Origin: an uncultured Clostridia bacterium | GTDB taxonomy: Bacteria > Bacillota > Clostridia > Lachnospirales > Lachnospiraceae | Direction: 5' to 3' | Length of the DNA stretch: 13,748 bases | Assembly: GCA_946623485.1 (NCBI GenBank) | Contig: CAMORF010000021.1 | Span: forward strand, 1-13,748 | Shown here: piece after piece, positions 1 to 5,851 of the stretch | How the letters are laid out: the number at the start of each line of letters is the position of its first letter | Numbering within the stretch: the first letter of the stretch is position 1 | Position numbers and translations under genes: made by a program | The notes under the pieces: model-generated | Seen by the model: the letters and a program-made list of their open reading frames with translations, nothing else | Database searches by the model: none | Told to the model about the DNA's origin: nothing

Positions 1-64
1 ACAGCATAACGACTGAAAATCTCCTGATTCCATAGAAACGCTTATTCCGGCTTTTTAAATTCAT
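1..64 (-). CDS. Partial CDS, N-terminus only; possible membrane or secreted protein
   Basis: An ATG at 64 opens a frame that runs without a stop to the window edge (21 codons). The readable product begins MNLKSRNKRFYGIRRF and then turns hydrophobic (SVVML). A polybasic start followed by a hydrophobic stretch is what a signal peptide or first membrane segment looks like, but too little is visible to assign a family. A GGTGA element ends 3 bases before the ATG and can serve as part of a Shine-Dalgarno sequence. The frame overlaps the preceding 25-codon ORF by ATGA, the same junction type seen between genes further upstream. It is in the direction of the operon and may be its next member. Chance is not excluded for so short a stretch. 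Confidence 0.4.
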   Translation of the reverse strand, partial: MNLKSRNKRFYGIRRFSVVML

Positions 65-138
65 CTTTCACCCAATCCTTTCCTTACACAAATACATAAC
101 AATTCAGCCCGACCATCCCTGTTGATAATTGCGGTCAT
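61..138 (-). CDS. Possible 25-codon small ORF between the CapK-like gene and the edge gene
   Basis: ATG at 138 opens a 25-residue frame (begins MTAIINRDGRAELL) ending in TGA at 61-63, which overlaps the next ATG (64) as ATGA. A GGAG lies 8 bases before the start, a suitable Shine-Dalgarno position. There is no membrane segment and I recognise no family. It could be a translational leader for the edge gene, or a chance frame. It lies 54 bases downstream of the CapK-like gene's stop, and I see no convincing terminator between them. Confidence 0.25.
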   Translation of the reverse strand: MTAIINRDGRAELLCICVRKGLGER

Positions 139-192
139 TTCATTCTCTCCGGCAAGCCCCCCGCTTTTTGCGGATACACTCCTTCAGATTTC

Positions 193-1482
193 CTACGCAA
201 CTTCACATACGATCATGCGCAGCTTTCCGTTGGGATCCGGGGGGATCACCTTCATCCACTCGAATTCGAACTGAAACGGTTTCTTGAAAATCTGATTTAA
301 TGATCCGGAAATATACTCCTCCAGCTGCGGCGCGGTCATGCCTGCATTCTCATCCCTCACGATCTGGACATGGATCAGGTCCCATGATTTCTGGATAAAG
401 CGGATCTGAAGGATATCAGGACAATGGGCGATCACAGGTGTCACCTCAAAAAAGCTGGTGACTCTGCCATCCTCATACCGGAAATAATCATTCAGCCTGC
501 CTTCCATCTCCGTGATAAAGTGAACCCCCTGCCATGTGCGCATGATTGCCCTGTCACCCACCTCATAATTGATCAGAGGAAGATCTGTTTTATACAGAGG
601 AGTGATTACAACCCTGCCCTGCCGGGTCAGCTGTCCGTCTTCATCGATCACATTAACCACAAAGGAGTCATTGTGCACGGCATAATAATCCTTCCCCGGA
701 AGCCGCAGCATGCAGGCTCCGGTCTCCGCCGTCCCATAGGAATCTATAATGCCAGGCCCTAACTGTTCGATAAACAATGCACGGTCATTTTCCGTCACCT
801 TCTCTGAGATCGGATCATAAAACTTCGGATGAAAGATTTTTTTCCCGGTTCTCTTCGCGTATAGGACCAGCCTCATCAGTTCCGTCTTATTCATATAAAG
901 CCAATCCGGTTCATATGCATTGATCCGGTCTATCACTTCCTCTTCCGGTGCATACTGATCAACAAACTGATGCCGGAAAATCCCCAGCTTCTGCAGGAAT
1001 GTGTCCCTGCCGCCCGGATTGACATCATGCATATTGATCCGGCTCATCGTCTTCCCTGTCAGAGGATTGTAGCCGCAGCACAGCATCACCCGATACCAGT
1101 TAGCCTTCATATATGCTTTCTCACGAGGAGAAAACAGTACGGAAACAGGTTTTCCCGTAGAACCTGATGTCGTATCACAGATCCAGTCCTTATATCTCAG
1201 ATCATCTTTCAGGCTGCCCATCCACTCCCGCAGCTCATTTTTCGTCAGGACAGGAAGCTTTGTCAGGTCGTCTCCCGTACGGATCTCTTCCGGATGTACC
1301 CCGGCCTTATCAAAACGCTCCCTGTAGAAATCAATCTCATATGCGCGCCGGACGAGCCTTTGTACCCTCTCATTCTGCAGCCGCATTACACGGGAAAAAT
1401 TCTTCGGCACCTGGTGCGCCATCTGGGGCAGATCAGCCAGAATATACCCGTTCATCAGCTTTTTCTGTACATTTTCCAACAT
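193..1482 (-). CDS. PaaK/CapK-like adenylate-forming enzyme (phenylacetate-CoA ligase family)
   Basis: A cytoplasmic acyl-adenylating enzyme of the PaaK/CapK branch of the ANL superfamily, which activates a carboxylic acid with ATP. Counting from an upstream ATG at 1488 (431 residues), visible motifs are the phosphate loop SGSTGKP at 108-114, YGTAE at 251-255 (A5-like), NYEVGDR at 307-313 (A7-like, replacing YRTGD), GRLND at 330-334 (A8) and NGKLR near 420-424, with the expected catalytic lysine K422. The length fits the family (about 430). The start at 1482 (429 residues) is preferred because GGAAG lies 8 bases before it and only 2 before the ATG at 1488. It follows the ATP-grasp gene after a 13-base gap and is last in block B. 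CapK-type members occur in capsule and surface-polysaccharide loci, usually with unproven substrates. The natural acid is unknown here, and no acyl carrier protein gene is visible. Family assignment is firm; function is inferred. Confidence 0.88.
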   Translation of the reverse strand: MLENVQKKLMNGYILADLPQMAHQVPKNFSRVMRLQNERVQRLVRRAYEIDFYRERFDKAGVHPEEIRTGDDLTKLPVLTKNELREWMGSLKDDLRYKDWICDTTSGSTGKPVSVLFSPREKAYMKANWYRVMLCCGYNPLTGKTMSRINMHDVNPGGRDTFLQKLGIFRHQFVDQYAPEEEVIDRINAYEPDWLYMNKTELMRLVLYAKRTGKKIFHPKFYDPISEKVTENDRALFIEQLGPGIIDSYGTAETGACMLRLPGKDYYAVHNDSFVVNVIDEDGQLTRQGRVVITPLYKTDLPLINYEVGDRAIMRTWQGVHFITEMEGRLNDYFRYEDGRVTSFFEVTPVIAHCPDILQIRFIQKSWDLIHVQIVRDENAGMTAPQLEEYISGSLNQIFKKPFQFEFEWMKVIPPDPNGKLRMIVCEVA

Positions 1483-1495
1483 CAGCATCTCTTCC

Positions 1496-2674
1496 TTACA
1501 CTACTTCAATCTCAATCTTTTCCAAGGCGCGGTTCAACGCGGCTGTCGCTTCCGTCAGTGTCTTCCCTTTGGTAATTACATGGCCGATCCGGTTTGGCCC
1601 GACATGGAACTTCTTTACCTGATCCCCGACGGTATAATCAAAAACAACCTCATAGACATTCGGGTCATTCTTTGGATTCCGGTTTGCCAGGGCAATGATC
1701 TCTCCATCCTTGTCACTCATCAGAAGCTTTGAAGCATTCGGCACATGCTGATCTGTGGGAAACTCCGGCTTTTGTCCAAGGGCCACCTCAATGATTTTCT
1801 GATAATAATCGTATCCATAGTAAATAGAAACCAGTTCCGCCAGGCATGTTGCGCCGGATCTTCCGCCCACCTCGAGGACATAGGTTTTTCCATCGCGCAT
1901 GATGAAATCACAGTTACAGGCACAATTGTCCAGCTTCATTGCCTGAAGTGCCTTCCTGGTCGTCTCCCTGCAGTCCTCCAGCTGTACCTGGGTCAGCGCA
2001 TAGGGAGCGAAATGCCCCGCCGGAACACCGGTGCTGCCATGGAAGATATAATCCCCATGAGGAAGAATAAACTGAACTTCCCCATCCATGACAAAGGCCT
2101 GCGCGCCAAATTCCCTGCCGACAATGAACTCTTCCACAATGTAATAATCTTTATGGGTAAATGCCTGCGCATTACGGATCGCCCCCTGCAGCTGGGAAGG
2201 GCGGTCCACTCTTGTGATGCCCCGGCTTCCGGAAGAATCTACAATCTTAACGATCAGAGGATACTCCAGTCCTTCGATCTTCTGATTCACATCCTCATTG
2301 AAATACACCTTCCGGTACTTTGCAGTGCGTACGCCGTTCTCCTCATAGCACCGTTTCATGAGAACCTTATCACAGGCAAGCCTGGCAGCTTCATATGAGA
2401 TCCCGGACAGGCCAAGCGCATCATTGACCCGTCCGATCGTCATAACGGCAACATCCGTCCCCGCAGTGCAGATCCCATCGATGTTTCTCTCCCGCGCTGC
2501 CTGAAGGACCGCTTCCGAATCAACCGTATTGATATGCAGAACCTCGTCCGCATATGCAAATCCCGGATATTTCCCAGGAATGGAAACCGCAATCGTATAG
2601 ATTCCCATTGCCTTTGCCGCCCTGATCAGCGGAACCTGATAAGTCCCTGCTCCCATGATCATAAGCTTTTTCAT
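1496..2674 (-). CDS. ATP-grasp ligase, paralog 2 (block B)
   Basis: A 392-residue cytoplasmic ATP-grasp enzyme, expected to join a carboxylate to an amine through an acyl phosphate. The N-terminal pre-ATP-grasp Rossmann-like part starts at GAG (8-10). CDKVLMK (101-107) and IVKIVDSSGSRGIT (141-154) give the ATP-binding lysines and glycine-rich loop. EEF near 181-183 gives adenine-contacting acidic residues. NCDF (254-257) and LEVGGRSGATC (267-277) form the metal site. The metal motif is E-x-G rather than the textbook E-x-N. The start at 2674 has GAGGAGG 7 bases upstream, and its ATGA overlaps the stop of the GT2 gene, so the two are translationally coupled. It is a clear paralog of the ligase at 4640-5851: 39 of the first 60 residues are identical by eye. 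The substrate is unknown. Known relatives include CarB-like and amino-acid ligase ATP-grasp proteins. Joining an amino acid to an amino sugar is a hypothesis. Confidence 0.88.
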   Translation of the reverse strand: MKKLMIMGAGTYQVPLIRAAKAMGIYTIAVSIPGKYPGFAYADEVLHINTVDSEAVLQAARERNIDGICTAGTDVAVMTIGRVNDALGLSGISYEAARLACDKVLMKRCYEENGVRTAKYRKVYFNEDVNQKIEGLEYPLIVKIVDSSGSRGITRVDRPSQLQGAIRNAQAFTHKDYYIVEEFIVGREFGAQAFVMDGEVQFILPHGDYIFHGSTGVPAGHFAPYALTQVQLEDCRETTRKALQAMKLDNCACNCDFIMRDGKTYVLEVGGRSGATCLAELVSIYYGYDYYQKIIEVALGQKPEFPTDQHVPNASKLLMSDKDGEIIALANRNPKNDPNVYEVVFDYTVGDQVKKFHVGPNRIGHVITKGKTLTEATAALNRALEKIEIEVV

Positions 2675-3663
2675 GATATCGCCTCCTCTTTCCTGACAGG
2701 GTACCCATCCGGCTCATTTCCCTGACGTAATCCCTGATCATATCCATCTATCTGTCTCACTACGAACTGCGGGTTATTGCTCATGCCCAGGAAGATCCTC
2801 CCGATATACTCTCCGATCAGGCCCATGAACAGGAGAATCAGGCCGGAGAAGAAAAGAATTGCAACCATGACGCTCGGCCAGCCAATGGCCGTCACCGGCC
2901 GGACAATCTTGCGTACCACTACACAGATGATCCCGATCAGCCCTGCCGCGGAAAAAAGATACCCCAGCACAGTCGCGATCCTGAGGGGAACGATGGAAAA
3001 ACCAATGATATTGGCCCATAGCCCGATCAGCTTGCGCAGGGTATATCCGCTCTGGCCCACCTCCCTCTTAAAATGCTCCACAGGCACGCAGCTGATATTG
3101 CGCGTCACCCGCAGAAATACGCCCTGGATGTGGGTATAAGCACTTTTGTACTGAATGGCATAGTCACGGACAAACCTGCGGATCACCCAGAAGGAACTGG
3201 TCTTCATGTCCTTCGGTTTCCCGATCAGGATCCGGAGGGACCACTGGTTGAACCGGCTTCCAAGATTCCGGCCGCCCGAATGTTCTTTATGGGGATAATA
3301 TGCATAGACAATATCAAACCCTTTATCCATCTCATCCAGAAGCCTGGGAAGCTGGGTGGGGCTGGTCTGGCCATCGTCATCCATGGAGATAATGATATCC
3401 CCCTTCGCGTAATTCAATGCAGCCATCTGGGCATTGTGCTGGCCCGCGTTTTTCGCAAGCTCAACAGCGAGTACGTTCGGGTACTGCTCCACCAGATTCC
3501 TGAGCTCCCTGACGGTTGCCCCCCCATCCGGACTGCAGTCATCCACAAGAACGAACTCCACATCGCCGCGTTTCATCTGCTCAAACTGCTCCATCGTCTC
3601 CAGGACCACCTTGCGGATAGTCAAAGAAGACTTGTAGCATGGAATGATCACTGTATACAGCAT
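2671..3663 (-). CDS. ArnC/GtrB-like polyprenyl-phosphate glycosyltransferase (GT2), paralog 2
   Basis: A 330-residue family 2 glycosyltransferase anchored in the membrane by its C-terminus. The GT-A domain opens with TVIIPCYKSS, has EFVLVDDCSPD near 36-46, the signature NAGQHN at 72-77 and the metal-binding MDDDGQT at 94-100. The segment HFKREVGQSGYTLRK (197-211) matches the ArnC/DPM1 type, where it lies before the membrane helices. Two helices follow, near 232-250 and 264-288, the second ending GLIGEYIG as in ArnC and GtrB relatives. Such enzymes move a sugar from a nucleotide donor to undecaprenyl phosphate on the cytoplasmic face. The start at 3663 has GGAAGGA just upstream. It opens block B after a 301-base gap and overlaps the ATP-grasp gene by ATGA. 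The sugar specificity cannot be read from the sequence. Confidence 0.92.
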   Translation of the reverse strand: MLYTVIIPCYKSSLTIRKVVLETMEQFEQMKRGDVEFVLVDDCSPDGGATVRELRNLVEQYPNVLAVELAKNAGQHNAQMAALNYAKGDIIISMDDDGQTSPTQLPRLLDEMDKGFDIVYAYYPHKEHSGGRNLGSRFNQWSLRILIGKPKDMKTSSFWVIRRFVRDYAIQYKSAYTHIQGVFLRVTRNISCVPVEHFKREVGQSGYTLRKLIGLWANIIGFSIVPLRIATVLGYLFSAAGLIGIICVVVRKIVRPVTAIGWPSVMVAILFFSGLILLFMGLIGEYIGRIFLGMSNNPQFVVRQIDGYDQGLRQGNEPDGYPVRKEEAIS

Positions 3664-3735
3664 ATTTCCTTCCGCCTGTTATATCCTGAACTGCCACTGC
3701 CATTTCTCAGTTCATCACATAATCTATGAGCATCT

Positions 3736-3767
3736 GTCATTGTTCAGAACCTGTTCTGAACAATGAC
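3736..3767. repeat. Perfect 15-bp inverted repeat with 2-base loop
   Basis: Arms at 3736-3750 and 3753-3767 are exact reverse complements and flank only CT. The structure is symmetric at two scales: its core reads GTTCAGAAC-CT-GTTCTGAAC, and each half is itself a GTTC-N-GAAC dyad. It touches a second inverted repeat at 3768. There is no T-run on either side on the minus strand. It could be a regulator-binding operator, an RNA hairpin that stabilises or terminates a transcript, or a copy of a dispersed palindromic repeat. Confidence 0.85.
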
Positions 3768-3805
3768 GCATCGGGCGAGGCTTCACATCCCGAAATGCCC
3801 GATGC
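3768..3805. repeat. 9-bp inverted repeat (GCATCGGGC/GCCCGATGC) with 20-base loop
   Basis: Arms at 3768-3776 and 3797-3805 are exact reverse complements. The repeat begins 3 bases after the stop codon of the orphan frame at 3809 and abuts the next inverted repeat without a spacer. As RNA the two would form two consecutive GC-rich hairpins downstream of block A. That placement suits an mRNA 3'-end stabiliser or a REP-like element. The missing U-tract argues against a standard intrinsic terminator. Confidence 0.75.
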
Positions 3806-3808
3806 CAC

Positions 3809-3904
3809 TTAATTTACACTTTCATACGCCCTCAGCAGCAAGTGTTTCAGGCTGTCCTGAATCGTTACGGGCATCTTACCACATTGCTCACAATAATTCC
3901 ATCT
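3809..3904 (-). pseudogene. Orphan 31-codon frame with a CxxC pair; possible gene remnant
   Basis: After an in-frame TAA (3905-3907) a frame stays open for 31 codons to TAA at 3809-3811. The product reads protein-like: RWNYCEQCGKMP, then TIQDSLKHLLLRAYESVN. It contains a CEQCGK zinc-ribbon-like CxxC and a plausible amphipathic C-terminal helix. The only ATG is internal (after GK), so it could not encode the CxxC part from its own ATG. The hairpin at 3805 begins 3 bases after the stop, as expected for a gene tail with its 3' structure. A run this short can easily be open by chance, so this is a candidate remnant only. Confidence 0.2.
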
Positions 3905-3964
3905 TTACACCCATGCACCATCAAAACCTGCAGGTCACACCCGACAGGAGATGACTTATTCTCT

Positions 3965-4309
3965 TCAGAAGGGCTCCAGGGAGAACAGGAGCACACCGCA
4001 GATGATCATGATATTGCCAAGCAGCTTCCAGCCGGTGAGCTTCTCCTTGAGCACCAGCACAGAGAGGAGCAGGACGAAAACATACGTAAAGGTATCGATC
4101 ACCGGTCCGTACTTCAGGTTCACCTTTGTGTAAGCGTAGGTATTGAGCAGCAGCACTACGCCAAAAATGAAATACGCCGTAATCACTTTCTTATTCAGAT
4201 ACGCCCCAAGCCTGCCCTCATGGGGTTCGTTTGCGCTGAGCTTCAGAAGCAGCTGTGAAACTGCCGAAAAAAAAGTAAGTACAAACATCAGGATGAGATA
4301 TTTATTCAT
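3965..4309 (-). CDS. Small SMR/EamA-type membrane protein, ArnE/ArnF-like flippase subunit (second of pair)
   Basis: A 114-residue protein with four hydrophobic segments, the size and layout of SMR-type half transporters. The first segment carries SAVSQLLLK, like the S-x-x-x-Q-x-x-x-K pattern at the ArnE N-terminus. The last part has KEKLTGWKLLGNIMIICG, the typical K-E-x-L-T-x-x-x-x-x-G stretch of EamA/SMR proteins. The ATG at 4309 is preferred over an in-frame GTG at 4330, which would add only the odd peptide MFWWWCS; a GGTGGTG element precedes the ATG. The gene overlaps the upstream SMR gene by 8 bases, so the two are probably made together as a heterodimer. In Arn systems such a pair flips undecaprenyl-phosphate-linked aminoarabinose. 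Here it would flip the lipid-linked product of one or both GT2 enzymes (inference). A role as a drug exporter is less likely in this context. Confidence 0.82.
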   Translation of the reverse strand: MNKYLILMFVLTFFSAVSQLLLKLSANEPHEGRLGAYLNKKVITAYFIFGVVLLLNTYAYTKVNLKYGPVIDTFTYVFVLLLSVLVLKEKLTGWKLLGNIMIICGVLLFSLEPF

Positions 4310-4652
4310 GGAACACCACCACCAAAACACCTGCGATTACGATCAGGATCCCCACAATATTGGAAGCGCACAGATTTTCCTTAAAAATGATTACGGCCCA
4401 GATCTGTACCCATACCAGGTAAACGGTCCGGTTCGCATATGCCACATTCAGGTCGATTCCCTGAATCACTTTCTGCCAGAAAACAGCGTAGACCGCGCAG
4501 TTGAGCAGCATCAGAAACAAAAAAAGCCACAGATAAGGGGAACGGATTCCCTCTTTGTTATAAAATACGCTTGCAGCTTTTGAAAAAACGCTGGTCAGGG
4601 AGAACAGCAGGATCGTCAGATGAAGAGGAATGAATCGTTTCAGCTTCTCCAT
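4302..4652 (-). CDS. Small SMR/EamA-type membrane protein, ArnE/ArnF-like flippase subunit (first of pair)
   Basis: A 116-residue, four-helix membrane protein. The first helix includes LTSVFSKAAS, a pattern seen in EamA half-transporters. The central loop GIDLNVAYANRTVYLVWVQ corresponds to the conserved G-x-x-x-x-A-Y region of SMR proteins, and the last helix follows FKENLCASNIVGI. It is half the length of a full ten-helix DMT transporter, so it needs a partner. The gene overlapping its 3' end encodes a second, different half, which makes a heterodimer like ArnE/ArnF likely. The start at 4652 has GGAGG 4 bases upstream and lies 13 bases inside the ATP-grasp gene, so translation is coupled. 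The substrate is inferred from context: two polyprenyl-phosphate glycosyltransferases and two YfhO proteins nearby. Confidence 0.82.
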   Translation of the reverse strand: MEKLKRFIPLHLTILLFSLTSVFSKAASVFYNKEGIRSPYLWLFLFLMLLNCAVYAVFWQKVIQGIDLNVAYANRTVYLVWVQIWAVIIFKENLCASNIVGILIVIAGVLVVVFHE

Positions 4653-5851
4653 AATTCCTCCAGACTCTTTCCATTTATCTCAATGCAGCTTTGCACCCTG
4701 GAAACCGCTTCATCCAAAACACCTTCGCGGTCAGTTTTCGCAAGGACATGTCCTAATCTGTCTGTTCCATCCGACATCGCAAACACATGAGACGCAACCG
4801 GATAGTCAATGACCACCTGAATGCCGCTTCTTCTGATCTGTTCCAGGCGTTCCATATCAATTCCTGTGATCACTCCCTCTGTCGGGCTGGTAATCAGCTT
4901 CGCCATACATGGCACTGTGCCTTCGCGCGAAGGAAACGCAGCTTTCCCGCCTGATGCCTCAAGCAGCATTGCTTCATAATAGTCAAACCCATAATGCGCC
5001 TGGATCAGTTCCGGGATACAGGTTGCACCGCATCTTCCCCCAAGCTCAATCAGCCATGCCTGATCTCCATCCATGAAGACATCCGCATTAAAGCAGCAGG
5101 CATCAGCGCCTGTCGCATCCGCCGCAAGCTGCAGCTGTTCCCTCAGGTCTGCAAGGGCGCTCTCACTCAGGGGACAGGGAAACGTATGTCCCACCGGCAC
5201 AGTGGAATGCTCTCCATGGTAGATGAACTTGGCATGAGGTGCAAAGAATACGATCTTATGGTCACGGATAAAGCCGTCTACTCCTATCTCTATCCCTTTC
5301 AGCATCTTCTCTACAAGCACGTAATCCTGATTTGTTCTCTCCGCCGCAAGCCGGAATGCCTCCTGCATGCCATCTTCCTCAAAAACCGCCGTGATTCCCC
5401 TGCTGCCTGAGCTGTCTACCCGCTTCACAACAACCGGATACCCGATCTCACGGGCAATCTCAATAGCCTGAGAGACATGATAAGCCCTTCGTCCAAACGC
5501 ACACCGTACCCCATGCTTCAGGAAGGCTTCCTTCATGAGCGCCTTATTGCAAAGCACCTCGGCAGAGCGCACCGGTATGCCCGGCAGTCCCAGCCGGCCA
5601 CAGGCATAGCCGATCGATGAAACAGCTACATCTGTCCCGGTCGTGCAGATTCCGGCAACCTTCTCTTCGGCCGCGGCCTTAAGAACCTGTTCCTTGTCTC
5701 TTGTGTCAAACAAAAGCACCCGGTCAGCGGCCTGAAAACCAGGATAATTTCCGGGAATACTGACGGCTATGGTCTCAAAGCCCAGCCGCCTGGCTGCATT
5801 GATCAGTGGAAGCTGGTATATTCCCGCTCCAAGGATCATCATCTTTTTCAT
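4640..5851 (-). CDS. ATP-grasp ligase, paralog 1 (block A)
   Basis: A 403-residue ATP-grasp enzyme. The frame is open upstream to 6151, but that extension lies inside the GT2 gene and reads as low-complexity cysteine-rich shadow sequence. The real start is ATG 5851, with GAGGA 9 bases upstream and an ATGA overlap with the GT2 stop. Motifs are GAG (8-10), CNKALMK (101-107), VVKRVDSSGSRGIT (141-154), LVEKM (179-183), FNADVF (254-259) and LIELGGRCGATC (267-278). The metal motif is E-x-G, as in the other paralog. The N-terminal 60 residues match the ligase at 1496-2674 at 39 positions, so the two arose by duplication. The C-terminal part (about 310-403) has no motif I recognise. It probably couples a carboxylate to an amine. 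The substrate is unknown, and its constant coupling to a GT2 suggests it acts on the sugar or lipid-sugar that the GT2 handles. Confidence 0.88.
   Translation of the reverse strand: MKKMMILGAGIYQLPLINAARRLGFETIAVSIPGNYPGFQAADRVLLFDTRDKEQVLKAAAEEKVAGICTTGTDVAVSSIGYACGRLGLPGIPVRSAEVLCNKALMKEAFLKHGVRCAFGRRAYHVSQAIEIAREIGYPVVVKRVDSSGSRGITAVFEEDGMQEAFRLAAERTNQDYVLVEKMLKGIEIGVDGFIRDHKIVFFAPHAKFIYHGEHSTVPVGHTFPCPLSESALADLREQLQLAADATGADACCFNADVFMDGDQAWLIELGGRCGATCIPELIQAHYGFDYYEAMLLEASGGKAAFPSREGTVPCMAKLITSPTEGVITGIDMERLEQIRRSGIQVVIDYPVASHVFAMSDGTDRLGHVLAKTDREGVLDEAVSRVQSCIEINGKSLEELWRS

Larger units (their letters stand above)
3664..3964. other. 301-base intergenic gap between blocks A and B
   Basis: This is the only long break in the gene string. 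It holds two abutting perfect inverted repeats (3736-3767 and 3768-3805) and an orphan 31-codon minus-strand frame (3809-3904), each listed separately. On the minus strand neither hairpin is followed by a T-run, so it does not look like a classical terminator. I see no convincing sigma-A promoter. The best candidate, TTGCTG with TGTAAA 17 bases later (about 3841-3813), matches the consensus poorly. Whether block B has its own promoter or is read through from block A is open. Confidence 0.6.

Noticed and set aside
161..173. CCGC-TTTTT-GCGG stem as a terminator after the CapK-like gene
   Set aside because: The stem is only 4 bp, and on the minus strand it is followed by a G-run with no T-run.
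1745..2398. 217-residue plus-strand open frame
   Set aside because: It is antisense to a well-supported ATP-grasp gene and has no domain signal of its own.
3073..3729. 218-residue plus-strand open frame
   Set aside because: It is antisense to the block B GT2 gene and no family is recognisable.
3744..3759. Possible LexA/DinR box in the palindrome
   Set aside because: The dyad is GAAC-CT-GTTC with a 2-base spacer; the Gram-positive SOS box needs GAAC-N4-GTTC.
3813..3841. Possible promoter TTGCTG-17-TGTAAA on the minus strand
   Set aside because: Only about three of six and four of six consensus matches, and it lies upstream of strong hairpins. Too weak to list.
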